A stretch of DNA of 33,281 nt from contig JAQBYN010000032.1 in NCBI GenBank assembly GCA_027622715.1, positions 1 through 33,281 on the forward strand, read 5' to 3'. The position numbers and the translations under genes were made by a program. This stretch comes from Pseudomonadota bacterium (GTDB lineage Bacteria > Pseudomonadota > Alphaproteobacteria > SHVP01). The notes under the pieces are model-generated. The model saw only the letters and a list, made by a program, of their open reading frames with translations, ran no database searches and was not told where the DNA came from. Position 1 is the stretch's first letter. Each line of letters opens with the position of its first letter. Positions 1-9,611 of this stretch are shown here, one piece after another.

Positions 1-1358
1 GTCACGGTGGTCACAAAGACCGTGGCTGCCAAGGCCGGATCGACGCCCACCCGATTGAGCCCCAACGGGATCAAAATACCGGAAAAGCCGGCTGCCATCA
101 TATTGATGATCATTGCCGCCAAGATGATCAAACCGAGCCCGAGATCGCCGAACCAGGCGTAGACGCCGACACCACACAATACGGCAAACGCGACACCATT
201 GATGAAACTCACCATCAGTTCTTTGTTGACGAGGCGCAGCACGTTCGATGCGGTGATGTCGCGGGTCGCCAGCGCGCGCACTGTCACGGTAAGCGCCTGG
301 GTGCCTGCGTTGCCGCCCATTGACGCCACGATCGGCATGGGGATCGCAAGTGCAACGATCTGTTCAATGGTGCCGCCAAACACAGAGATCACCAGAGACG
401 CGATGACCGCAGTCATGAGGTTCACCAGCAACCACACCGAGCGGCCGCGGACAATCTGAAACACGGAGTCGTTGATGCCCGCGCCACCGGCACGGGCCAA
501 ACGGCGAATATCCTCTTCGGCCTCTTCCTGGATCACGTCGATGATATCGTCATGCATGATGACGCCGACCAACCGACCGGTGGGGTCGACGACCGGCACC
601 GACGCCATATCGTATTGCTGGAAGATGTAGGCAACCTCTTCCTGGTCCATATCGACCGGAATGAGCCGGGGATCGGGCTCCATGATATCGCCGATCGGGA
701 TCGGTCGCCGCGTCCGCAGAAGGATGTTGAGCGGCAACGTCCCAATCGGATGATGGTTGGCGTCGATCAAAATCAATTCGTAGAAGTCGTCGGGTAAATC
801 TTCTGTTTCGCGCAAGTAATCGATGACCTGACCGACGTTCCAATAGGACGGCACCGCGATCAAATCGCGCTGCATCAGGCGCCCCGCCGAATTCTCTGGG
901 AAGGCGAGCGCTTGTTCGATCTCGGAACGGTCGACCGCGTCGAGGCGGTCTAGAACTTCGCGTTGCAGGTGCTCGTCGAGATCGTCCAGAACGTCGAGCG
1001 CGTCGTCCGTGTCTAGCTCAGAGATAGCGGCGGCGGTGCTCTCGCTGCCAATCCGGTCGACAACATGCTCTAGGGCGGAGTCATTGAGCTCGGTAAGGAC
1101 TTCGGGATCCAGCGTCTCGTGGATCGCATCGATGAGCGCAGATCGATAGCTGGGGTCGATCGTCTCGATCAGGTCGGCGACGTCCGCAGCGTGCAGATCT
1201 TGAACGATCAATGCGACGGCTTCGAGGTGGCCAGCTTCAAGCGCATCCTCGACGGCGTTGACGGTGTCCATCGATAGACCGACCGATCGGTCGGTCACCG
1301 TTCCCGCTGGCGCCCCGTCCGCTACATTTTCTTCCGGCTCCCGGGGCAGGTCGGTCAT
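1..1358 (-). CDS. mgtE: Magnesium transporter MgtE (3' end cut by window edge)
   Basis: Inner-membrane Mg2+ channel of the MgtE/SLC41 family. About 452 residues are visible. An acidic, Leu-rich N-terminal domain (about 30-135, with repeated DALDVLDDL-type helices) is followed by two CBS domains (about 140-265, including VPVVDPTGRLVGVI) and then hydrophobic membrane segments. These contain the family signature MASMGGNAGTQ in the form ASMGGNAGTQ. In the family, the N and CBS domains sense cytosolic Mg2+ and close the pore. MgtE proteins are usually about 450-480 residues, so only the last few residues should be missing beyond base 1. The ATG at 1358 lies 7 bases after the maeB stop, so the two are probably co-transcribed. 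The ribosome site is weak. Seen: domains and signature. Inferred: coupling to maeB. Confidence 0.95.
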   Translation of the reverse strand, partial: MTDLPREPEENVADGAPAGTVTDRSVGLSMDTVNAVEDALEAGHLEAVALIVQDLHAADVADLIETIDPSYRSALIDAIHETLDPEVLTELNDSALEHVVDRIGSESTAAAISELDTDDALDVLDDLDEHLQREVLDRLDAVDRSEIEQALAFPENSAGRLMQRDLIAVPSYWNVGQVIDYLRETEDLPDDFYELILIDANHHPIGTLPLNILLRTRRPIPIGDIMEPDPRLIPVDMDQEEVAYIFQQYDMASVPVVDPTGRLVGVIMHDDIIDVIQEEAEEDIRRLARAGGAGINDSVFQIVRGRSVWLLVNLMTAVIASLVISVFGGTIEQIVALAIPMPIVASMGGNAGTQALTVTVRALATRDITASNVLRLVNKELMVSFINGVAFAVLCGVGVYAWFGDLGLGLIILAAMIINMMAAGFSGILIPLGLNRVGVDPALAATVFVTTV

Positions 1359-1365
1359 TGCTCGA

Positions 1366-3654
<2,289 letters not shown>

Positions 3655-3673
3655 CACATCGCCCCTCGGTACC

Positions 3674-3696
3674 GAATCAACCTGTACGGTTGTTCC
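3674..3696. promoter_or_regulatory. Imperfect inverted repeat upstream of maeB
   Basis: The arms GAATCAACC and GGTTGTTCC flank a 5-base centre (TGTAC). The inner CAACC/GGTTG pair is perfect, and 7 of 9 positions match over the full arms. It lies 20-42 bases before the maeB ATG, where a regulator could bind. No known operator family is recognised, so this is only a candidate. Confidence 0.3.
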
Positions 3697-3734
3697 GAAA
3701 CGACACTAACCCACGGATTTTGCCGCGTCCAAAA

Positions 3735-3764
3735 CAAGGAAGCCCGCGGGATAATCCGCGGGCT
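3735..3764 (-). terminator. Intrinsic terminator of tRNA-Leu
   Basis: A perfect 9-base stem, AGCCCGCGG (3741-3749) with CCGCGGGCT (3756-3764), encloses a 6-base loop. On the minus strand it is followed by a T-rich tail (TCCTTGTTTT). It sits 9 bases past the tRNA 3' end and before maeB, so it should stop the tRNA transcript. Confidence 0.75.
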
Positions 3765-3772
3765 TTCTCTGA

Positions 3773-3860
3773 TGGTGCGGTCGAGAAGACTCGAACTTCC
3801 ACGGGATTAACTCCCACAGCGACCTCAACGCTGCGCGTCTACCAATTCCGCCACGACCGC
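3773..3860 (-). tRNA. tRNA-Leu (anticodon GAG)
   Basis: An 88-base class II tRNA with an encoded CCA end. The acceptor arms GCGGTCG and CGACCGC pair, followed by discriminator A and CCA. The D loop has the AATTGGTAGAC form. The anticodon stem CAGCG/CGCTG encloses the loop TTGAGGT, giving anticodon GAG, which reads CUC and CUU leucine codons. A long variable arm (GGGAG...CCCG) and a T arm with GTTCGAGTC are present. It lies alone between the fliN-like gene and maeB, with its own promoter and terminator. Confidence 0.95.
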
Positions 3861-3871
3861 TTGGTGGCAGC

Positions 3872-3900
3872 CGAATAGCAAATCTGGTTCACGGCATCAA
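3872..3900 (-). promoter_or_regulatory. Probable promoter of tRNA-Leu
   Basis: The -35 element TTGATG (3895-3900), a 17-base spacer, and the -10 element TATTCG (3872-3877) preceded by TGC (extended -10 form). The predicted start lies only about 5 bases before the mature tRNA 5' end. The spacing is ideal but the hexamers are imperfect. Confidence 0.5.
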
Positions 3901-3918
3901 GCGCAGCAGCGGGGAATT

Positions 3919-3933
3919 CCTGGGTTTCCCAGG
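3919..3933. terminator. Small hairpin after the fliN-like gene
   Basis: A perfect 6-base stem CCTGGG/CCCAGG with a 3-base loop lies 12 bases past the stop of the fliN-like gene. The minus strand has no T run after it (AATTCCCC follows), so termination is uncertain. Confidence 0.3.
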
Positions 3934-3944
3934 GTTTGTCTCGA

Positions 3945-4187
3945 TTAAAGAATTTCGTTGAGACCGACCGTGTCGGTGATGGTCACCGCGACATGATCGT
4001 CCACGATCATAACTTCGCCACGGGCGATGACCCGGTCATTGGCCAAAATCAACGCGTGATCGTTGACCGTCGTATCGAGTTCGATGACGGCGCCGCGGCC
4101 CATCTTGAGCAGCTGGTTGATCGGCATGTTGGACCGGCCGAGCACGACCGATAATTCGACGCTGACAGTGTTAACGGCTCTCGCCAT
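3945..4187 (-). CDS. Short FliN/SpoA-domain protein (flagellar motor switch family)
   Basis: An 80-residue protein that is essentially one SpoA (surface presentation of antigens) domain, as found at the C terminus of FliN, FliM and type III secretion YscQ proteins. Family hallmarks seen are VELSVVLGRS near the start, LLKMGRGAVIELD in the middle, and NDRVIARGEVMIVDD followed by VTITDTVG near the end. In flagella, FliN forms part of the cytoplasmic C ring that sets rotation and docks the export apparatus. The N-terminal extension of typical FliN is absent, and no flagellar genes are visible nearby. It could be the genuine FliN of a dispersed flagellar gene set, or a stand-alone SpoA protein. 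The start is supported by a GAGG site 6 bases before the ATG. A CtrA-like box lies upstream, fitting flagellar control. Confidence 0.85.
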   Translation of the reverse strand: MARAVNTVSVELSVVLGRSNMPINQLLKMGRGAVIELDTTVNDHALILANDRVIARGEVMIVDDHVAVTITDTVGLNEIL

Positions 4188-4242
4188 GCTCTACCTCGGC
4201 CAATGGCCTGATTCTTAGGGTCTAACAAATAGACGGTATTCC

Positions 4243-4257
4243 TAAATGAATGGTTAA
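4243..4257 (-). promoter_or_regulatory. CtrA-like binding site upstream of the fliN-like gene
   Basis: The minus strand reads TTAA-N7-TTTA, one mismatch from the alphaproteobacterial CtrA consensus TTAA-N7-TTAA. The first half extends to TTAACCAT, a known CtrA half-site form. It ends 55 bases before the fliN-like start codon and also sits 26 bases before lipB on the other strand. Known: CtrA controls flagellar genes in many Alphaproteobacteria. Inferred: it acts here on the fliN-like gene. Confidence 0.5.
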
Positions 4258-4282
4258 GGAAGCCGCGTGGTAAGCTTGTCCG

Positions 4283-4963
4283 ATGAACACCGTCGAGTGG
4301 CAAATCAGCGATTCACCGGTCGGCTACGCGGAAGCGACCGAGGCGATGGAGCGCCGCGTGGAAGAGATTCGGGCCGGTACGGCGCCCGAATTGATCTGGC
4401 TTCTGGAACACCCGCCGCTTTACACCGCGGGGACCAGCGCGCGCGCCAGTGACCTTCTCGCGCCCGACCGTCTGCCGGTGTTTCCGACCGGTCGCGGCGG
4501 CCAATACACCTATCACGGGCCGGGGCAGCGGATCGCTTACGTGATGCTCGATCTGCGGCGGCGGGATCGCGACGTTCGCCGTTTCGTGTGCGATTTGGAA
4601 ACCTGGCTGATCGCTGCGTTGGCCGGGTTTGGCGTCGCCGGACGGCAAGAGGACGGCCGGATCGGCGTGTGGGTCGATCGCGGCCGAGGGCGCGGCGTTG
4701 CCAAAATCGCGGCCATTGGCGTGCGCATTCGTCACTGGATCACCTATCACGGCGTATCGCTCAACATCGAACCCGATCTCGCGCACTACGGTGGGATCGT
4801 GCCGTGCGGCATCGAGGATGCTGGCGTGACATCACTGGTCGACCTCGGCGTGACGCCGTCGATGGCGGAGGTCGATGCCGCCTTGCAGCATTGCTTTACT
4901 GTTGTCTTCGGTGAGTTGGCCGCAGTACCGGCGACTGATTTCGCCCGTTTCGCCGCCGGTTAA
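4283..4963 (+). CDS. lipB: Octanoyl-[acyl carrier protein]-protein N-octanoyltransferase LipB
   Basis: Transfers octanoate from acyl carrier protein to the lipoyl domains of 2-oxoacid dehydrogenases and GcvH, the first step of lipoate synthesis; cytoplasmic. The 226 residues contain the family motif [13 protein letters not shown] at about 71-83, the catalytic lysine in [10 protein letters not shown] (about Lys141), and the acyl-accepting cysteine in GIVPCGI (about Cys175). Length is normal for LipB. No clear ribosome site precedes the ATG (an AAGGA lies about 22 bases upstream), so initiation may be weak or leaderless. It is the only plus-strand gene in the window. Its TAA stop shares the bases TTAA with the stop of the convergent acylphosphatase gene. 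The partner lipA is not in view. Confidence 0.97.
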   Translation: MNTVEWQISDSPVGYAEATEAMERRVEEIRAGTAPELIWLLEHPPLYTAGTSARASDLLAPDRLPVFPTGRGGQYTYHGPGQRIAYVMLDLRRRDRDVRRFVCDLETWLIAALAGFGVAGRQEDGRIGVWVDRGRGRGVAKIAAIGVRIRHWITYHGVSLNIEPDLAHYGGIVPCGIEDAGVTSLVDLGVTPSMAEVDAALQHCFTVVFGELAAVPATDFARFAAG

Positions 4964-5265
4964 ACCGTCGGCCGCTGCGTGAACCCGCCAGCAACGTCAT
5001 CGCCCTTAGCTTCGGCGGGTTCTACCGTGACGTCCGCGACGCGCGCGCCTGATGGCCCTTTGCGACACGCGTCGACCATGTCGCGAACCACTGTTTCCGG
5101 GCCGTGGAGCAGGGCTTCGACGGTTCCGTCGGCACGATTGCGCACCCAGCCGGATAGGCCCAAAGCACGGGCGGTTTCGATCGACCATCCGCGGTACCAT
5201 ACGCCCTGGACGTTGCCTGAAATACGGACCCGAAGCGTGATTAGTTCTGGCGCGTCAGGACTCAT
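4960..5265 (-). CDS. acyP: Acylphosphatase
   Basis: A small cytoplasmic enzyme that hydrolyses acyl phosphates (carboxyl-phosphate mixed anhydrides). The 101 residues show the family signature [10 protein letters not shown] with the phosphate-binding arginine (about Arg25), and [13 protein letters not shown] with the catalytic asparagine (about Asn43). Length is normal. The ATG overlaps the pccA stop as ATGA (5262-5265), so translation is probably coupled to pccA. This pairing is notable because biotin carboxylase makes carboxyphosphate, itself an acyl phosphate; a functional link is inference only. The gene ends tail to tail with lipB inside a shared TTAA, with no intrinsic terminator visible. 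Confidence 0.95.
   Translation of the reverse strand: MSPDAPELITLRVRISGNVQGVWYRGWSIETARALGLSGWVRNRADGTVEALLHGPETVVRDMVDACRKGPSGARVADVTVEPAEAKGDDVAGGFTQRPTV
4981..5022. repeat. Perfect 9-base inverted repeat inside the acylphosphatase 3' end
   Basis: GAACCCGCC (4981-4989) and GGCGGGTTC (5014-5022) are perfect arms around a 24-base loop. It lies within acylphosphatase codons, 18-59 bases past the lipB stop. There is no T run on either strand, so it is not a standard terminator, but it could help halt convergent transcripts. Confidence 0.35.
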
Positions 5266-7217
5266 TCAAACTCGAGAATGACCTGATCGACAGCAAGGCT
5301 GTCGCCCGCGGCGGCGTGCAGAGACTTGATGGTGCCGCTGCGCTCGGCGGTAAGGACGTTTTCCATTTTCATCGCATCGACGACGGCCAAGGTGTGGCCG
5401 AGCTCGACCGATTGCCCCGCCGCCACGTTGATCGACACGACCATACCGGGCATCGGCGAGACGAGAAATTTGCTCATGTCGGGCGGCACTTTGATCGGCA
5501 TGAGATCCATCAGCGCCGCGACCTTTCGCGCGCGCACAACAACCGACACCGTCAGCGCACCTAGGGTAACGACAACCCCCTCGCCTCGGTGGTCGATCTG
5601 GGCCAACACGGCATGCCCGTCGATTGATCCCATGAACAGCGGATCACCGGGTCGCCAGTCACTGACGATTTCCGTGGTTTTGCCGTTGAGGACGACAGCG
5701 CAACCTTCGGCGCTAGCCACAAGGCCAAACGGCAAACGATCGTTGCCAACAATTGCCACCCAGTCGCCAGCGGGCCCGTCTGAAAGTCGAATCGTGCGGC
5801 GAAGATGCGCGAGGGCGCCGATGGCGACCGCCGTCTTCATCTGTTCACCGTCCGGCTCCGGTGCGGCGTAGCCATCGGGCCAGGTCTGATCGATAAAGCT
5901 CGTCGACAAGGCGCCCTCGCGAAACACTGGCCGGTCAACGACATCGCGGAGGAACCGTACATTGTGGGCAATGCCGCGCACGTAGAAGGCATCGAGCGCC
6001 CCGGCCATCGCCGCGATGGCGGCTGGTCGGTCGGCGCCGTAGATCACTAGCTTGGCAATCATCGGATCGTAGAAGCGGGAGATCTCGCTGCCCTCTTCGA
6101 CGCCGGTATCAACCCGTACCGAGCCACTTTCTGGCGGTACGCGGTAGCCGACCAGCCGACCGATCGACGGCAAGAACCCGCGCTCGGGGTCCTCAGCATA
6201 GATCCGTGACTCCATGGCCCAGCCTTTGAGGCGCACGTCTTTTTGCGCAAACGCGAGCTTCTCGCCGGCGGCCACCCGGATCATTTGTTCGACCAGATCG
6301 AGGCCGGTGACAAACTCGGTCACCGGGTGCTCCACTTGAAGGCGCGTGTTCATCTCCAAGAAGAAAAAGTTTCGCTCGGGATCGACGATGAACTCAACGG
6401 TGCCCGCCGAGACATAGCCAACGGCCTTAGCAAGCGCGACGGCCTGTTCGCCCATCGCCTTACGCGTCGCAGCATCGATGAACGGGCTGGGCGCCTCTTC
6501 AATGACTTTTTGATGCCTGCGCTGAATCGAGCATTCACGTTCGCCGAGGTAGACGGTGTTGCCGTGGCTGTCGGCCAAGACTTGTATCTCGATGTGGCGC
6601 GGCGTCTCGATGTAGCGCTCGATGAAAACCCGATCGTCGCCAAACGACGATTTTGCTTCGCTGACGGACCGTTCGAACCCTTCACGCGCTGATGCGTCGT
6701 CGCGCGCGATCCGCATACCTTTGCCGCCACCACCAGCGGAGGCCTTGATCATGATGGGGTAACCAACCTCGCGCGCGATCTTTACCGCTGTTTCGGCATC
6801 TGGCACTTCGCCGAGGAACCCAGGGACGGTGGTCACGCCTGCGCGGTCGGCAAGCTTTTTCGATTCGATCTTGTCGCCCATCGCGGCAATCGCATCCGCC
6901 TTGGGCCCGATGAACGTAATGCCGGCCCCGTCGAGCGTCCTCACAAAAGCTGCGTTCTCAGACAAAAACCCATAGCCCGGATGCACAGCGTCGGCGCCAC
7001 TTTGTTTGATCGCAGCGAGGATTGCGTCGACAAACAAATAGCTTTCGGCTGCCGGTGGCGGACCGATACGAATGGCTTCATCCGCCATTTGGGTGTGGGG
7101 CGCGCCGGCATCGGCATCGGAGTAGACCGCGACGGTGGCGATGCCCATCCGTTTCGCGGTCCGCATGACACGGCACGCGATCTCACCACGGTTGGCGACA
7201 AGAATCTTCTTCAGCAT
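5262..7217 (-). CDS. pccA: Propionyl-CoA carboxylase alpha subunit (biotin carboxylase plus biotin carrier)
   Basis: ATP-dependent carboxylation of biotin, which then carries the carboxyl to the beta subunit to make methylmalonyl-CoA from propionyl-CoA. Of 651 residues, 1-445 are the biotin carboxylase: N-terminal KILVANRGEIACRV, ATP-grasp loop GGGGKGMR near 160-170, and the EMNTRLQVEHPVTE segment near 290. A linking domain (about 450-575) matches the BT-type region of alpha subunits. The biotinyl domain ends the protein, with VDAMKMENV placing the biotinylated lysine at about 617. Acetyl- or methylcrotonyl-CoA carboxylase alpha is the main alternative; pairing with the upstream PccB-like subunit favours propionyl-CoA. 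It follows pccB by 78 bases and its stop overlaps the acylphosphatase start. Confidence 0.92.
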   Translation of the reverse strand: MLKKILVANRGEIACRVMRTAKRMGIATVAVYSDADAGAPHTQMADEAIRIGPPPAAESYLFVDAILAAIKQSGADAVHPGYGFLSENAAFVRTLDGAGITFIGPKADAIAAMGDKIESKKLADRAGVTTVPGFLGEVPDAETAVKIAREVGYPIMIKASAGGGGKGMRIARDDASAREGFERSVSEAKSSFGDDRVFIERYIETPRHIEIQVLADSHGNTVYLGERECSIQRRHQKVIEEAPSPFIDAATRKAMGEQAVALAKAVGYVSAGTVEFIVDPERNFFFLEMNTRLQVEHPVTEFVTGLDLVEQMIRVAAGEKLAFAQKDVRLKGWAMESRIYAEDPERGFLPSIGRLVGYRVPPESGSVRVDTGVEEGSEISRFYDPMIAKLVIYGADRPAAIAAMAGALDAFYVRGIAHNVRFLRDVVDRPVFREGALSTSFIDQTWPDGYAAPEPDGEQMKTAVAIGALAHLRRTIRLSDGPAGDWVAIVGNDRLPFGLVASAEGCAVVLNGKTTEIVSDWRPGDPLFMGSIDGHAVLAQIDHRGEGVVVTLGALTVSVVVRARKVAALMDLMPIKVPPDMSKFLVSPMPGMVVSINVAAGQSVELGHTLAVVDAMKMENVLTAERSGTIKSLHAAAGDSLAVDQVILEFE

Positions 7218-7248
7218 GAAAAACCGTTTCTTTTCAATGTACTAAGGC

Positions 7249-7261
7249 ACACTACTAGTGT
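7249..7261. promoter_or_regulatory. 13-base palindrome between pccB and pccA
   Basis: The minus strand reads ACACTA-G-TAGTGT, a perfect palindrome around one base, 31-43 bases before the pccA start. It may be an operator or a small RNA hairpin; no known regulator site is recognised. Confidence 0.3.
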
Positions 7262-7295
7262 TGTCGTTGAGTCGCCGAGAGTTTTGGAGGACGCG

Positions 7296-8828
7296 TCATA
7301 GTGGGATGTTGTCGTGTTTCTTCCACGGGTTTTCGAGTTCTTTGGTACGGAGCATGTCGAGCGCGCGGGCGATCCGCAGCCGCGTGTTGTGCGGCATGAT
7401 GACATCGTCGAGAAAACCGCGATGCGACGCGATGAAGGGATTGGCAAACCGCTTGCGATATTCCTCGGTCAGCTCGTCGACCTTCTTGGGGTCTTTCGCC
7501 TGCTCGCGGAAAATAATTTCGACCGCGCCTTTTGGGCCCATGACCGCAATCTCGGCGGTCGGCCACGCGTAGTTGATATCGCCCCGCAGATGTTTGGACG
7601 ACATCACATCGTAGGCGCCGCCGTAGGCTTTGCGCGTAATACACGTGACCTTGGGCACCGTGGCCTCGCCGAAGGCAAACAGCAGCTTTGCGCCGTGTTT
7701 GATGATGCCGCCGTATTCTTGATCGGTTCCCGGGAGAAATCCCGGCACGTCGACAAATGTCACGATGGGAATATTGAAACAATCACAAAACCGGACGAAC
7801 CGCGCGGCTTTACGAGATGAGTTGATATCAAGGCAGCCGGCTAAGACCATCGGTTGATTGGCGACGACACCGATCGTCTGCCCGCCGATGCGCCCAAATC
7901 CAACAACGATATTGCGCGCGAAGTCGGGCTGGATTTCAAAGAAGTCGGCCTCGTCGACCACTTTCTGAATAAGTTCTTTGATGTCGTAAGGTTGGGACGG
8001 ATCGGACGGAATCAGCGTGTCGAGCGACATTTCGACGCGATCGATCGGATCGTCGCTAGCGCGCACCGGCGAGTCTTCACGGTTGGACAGCGGCAAAAAG
8101 TCGAACATTCGGCGCGTCTGGATCAGCGTTTCGATATCGTTTTCGAACGCCAAATCCGCCACCGACGACTTTGTCGTATGGGTCACCGCCCCGCCGAGTT
8201 GTTCTTGGGTCACCACCTCATGGGTCACGGTCTTGACCACGTCGGGACCGGTTACAAACATGTAGGAGGTATCTTTCACCATAAAGATGAAGTCGGTCAT
8301 GGCCGGCGCGTAGACAGCGCCGCCGGCGCACGGGCCCATGATTACTGAAATCTGCGGTACCACGCCGGACGCCAGAATCGTTTTCTGGAAAACATCGGCA
8401 TAACCGCCGAGGGACGCCACGCCTTCTTGAATTCGGGCGCCGCCGGAATCGTTGAGTCCGATGACCGGCGCGCCAACCTTCATCGCCTGATCCATGATCT
8501 TGCAGATCTTCTCGGCGTGCGTCTCCGACAGAGATCCGCCGAATACCGTGAAATCCTGGCTGAAAACAAACACCAGGCGGCCATTTATCTTACCGAAGCC
8601 CGTCACCACCCCATCACCCGGGACCTTTTGTTCGGCCATCCCGAATTCGGTTTCGCGGTGCTCGACGAACATGTCGAACTCCTCGAAGGACCCCTCGTCT
8701 AGGAGTACGTCAAGGCGCTCGCGGGCGGTCAGTTTGCCTTTGGCATGTTGCGCCTTGATTCGGCGTTCGCCACCGCCCTGACGTGCGGCCTCACGTTTTT
8801 CCTCAAGCTGACGGATGATGTCGTGCAT
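7296..8828 (-). CDS. pccB: Propionyl-CoA carboxylase beta subunit (carboxyltransferase)
   Basis: Moves the carboxyl group from biotin on PccA to propionyl-CoA, a step in breakdown of odd-chain fatty acids, Val, Ile and Met. The 510 residues match the usual PccB length and form two crotonase-fold halves. The first half includes [24 protein letters not shown] and oxyanion-type [13 protein letters not shown] segments, given here only as landmarks near 120-175. The second includes [21 protein letters not shown] near 365-385 and [10 protein letters not shown] near 405. The N terminus ([16 protein letters not shown]) and C terminus ([10 protein letters not shown]) are typical of the PCC beta family. 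It lies 84 bases downstream of the ATP12 gene and upstream of pccA, so it may be transcribed with either its own promoter or the upstream run. Confidence 0.95.
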   Translation of the reverse strand: MHDIIRQLEEKREAARQGGGERRIKAQHAKGKLTARERLDVLLDEGSFEEFDMFVEHRETEFGMAEQKVPGDGVVTGFGKINGRLVFVFSQDFTVFGGSLSETHAEKICKIMDQAMKVGAPVIGLNDSGGARIQEGVASLGGYADVFQKTILASGVVPQISVIMGPCAGGAVYAPAMTDFIFMVKDTSYMFVTGPDVVKTVTHEVVTQEQLGGAVTHTTKSSVADLAFENDIETLIQTRRMFDFLPLSNREDSPVRASDDPIDRVEMSLDTLIPSDPSQPYDIKELIQKVVDEADFFEIQPDFARNIVVGFGRIGGQTIGVVANQPMVLAGCLDINSSRKAARFVRFCDCFNIPIVTFVDVPGFLPGTDQEYGGIIKHGAKLLFAFGEATVPKVTCITRKAYGGAYDVMSSKHLRGDINYAWPTAEIAVMGPKGAVEIIFREQAKDPKKVDELTEEYRKRFANPFIASHRGFLDDVIMPHNTRLRIARALDMLRTKELENPWKKHDNIPL

Positions 8829-8912
8829 AGAATCCCCAGACGCTGCAGAAGGCGCTGCATAATAGCGGCCTACGACCGGGCGGGCACGTTGTAAGGGGCG
8901 AATGGGCTGGGT

Positions 8913-9611
8913 TTATTCGGCGCGGGCCAGCGCAATAAAGCGCGCCGCGGCGACCAAGTCAGACCTGGCGCGGGCCGCATCCTCAGCAGCCTCCGGATCG
9001 ACCCCCCATTGGCCAGTCTGGAAGTCATTATCGATACGGCTGAACGACCACGCTTCGGCCGGATCGAGCCTCCCGGCAGCAACGGCAAGCCCGATAACGA
9101 GAGACCCGCTGACGCTCACCACCGTGTGCAGACCGGTGAGCTCGAACCCACCAAACGCGCCAACGACCTTCCCGAGGGCAACAAGACCGATGTCGTCCTG
9201 CGCAACAGGAACCACACCAGACGTCACCACCAAGGCGACGCCGTAGGTTTCATGGAGCCAATTCAGCAGGGGTTGCCAGGCTTCGTTCTGCCGTTGCACT
9301 AGCACCGACGGTACCTCCGCGCGGTAGCAAAGGAGATCGGTCCAGCCAAACCGCGTAATCTCGTCGACGACCTGCGGCATATTCGTCCTGACCCCGTCAA
9401 TCGCGGTGTAGGCGTGCCGGGTCAGCGGCATTGTCGCTGCGTCGATTGTGTCGGACTGCGCGGCCCATTCTTCGGCGACGGCATCCGCCATAGACTCGGT
9501 TGGCAGAGAGAACGCGTTCTTGGCGGGCGTCCGCATTACTTTACCGTCCAGCAGAACCGAAAATGCGTCGCCTTGCGGCGTAGCGCTCGCGCGTTCGTAG
9601 AAGCGCTTCAC
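8913..9611 (-). CDS. ATP12-family F1-ATPase assembly chaperone
   Basis: The 232 residues match the ATP12 family, known in mitochondria to chaperone the F1 alpha subunit during ATP synthase assembly and widely conserved in Alphaproteobacteria. Recognisable segments are the start KRFYERASA, VLLDGKVMRTPAKN near 20-35, AVAEEWAAQ near 50, PLTRHAYTAIDGV near 63-75, DLLCYRAEVP near 93, and the C-terminal DNDFQTGQWG. Its ATG overlaps the AsmA stop as ATGA (9608-9611), indicating coupled translation. The ATP synthase genes themselves are not in this window. Function in bacteria is inferred from the mitochondrial homologue. Confidence 0.9.
   Translation of the reverse strand: MKRFYERASATPQGDAFSVLLDGKVMRTPAKNAFSLPTESMADAVAEEWAAQSDTIDAATMPLTRHAYTAIDGVRTNMPQVVDEITRFGWTDLLCYRAEVPSVLVQRQNEAWQPLLNWLHETYGVALVVTSGVVPVAQDDIGLVALGKVVGAFGGFELTGLHTVVSVSGSLVIGLAVAAGRLDPAEAWSFSRIDNDFQTGQWGVDPEAAEDAARARSDLVAAARFIALARAE

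Noticed and set aside
8855-8890. Promoter for pccB with -10 TATTAT
   Set aside because: The -10 hexamer is good but the position 17 bases upstream is GTGCCC, a poor -35, so the call is not supported.
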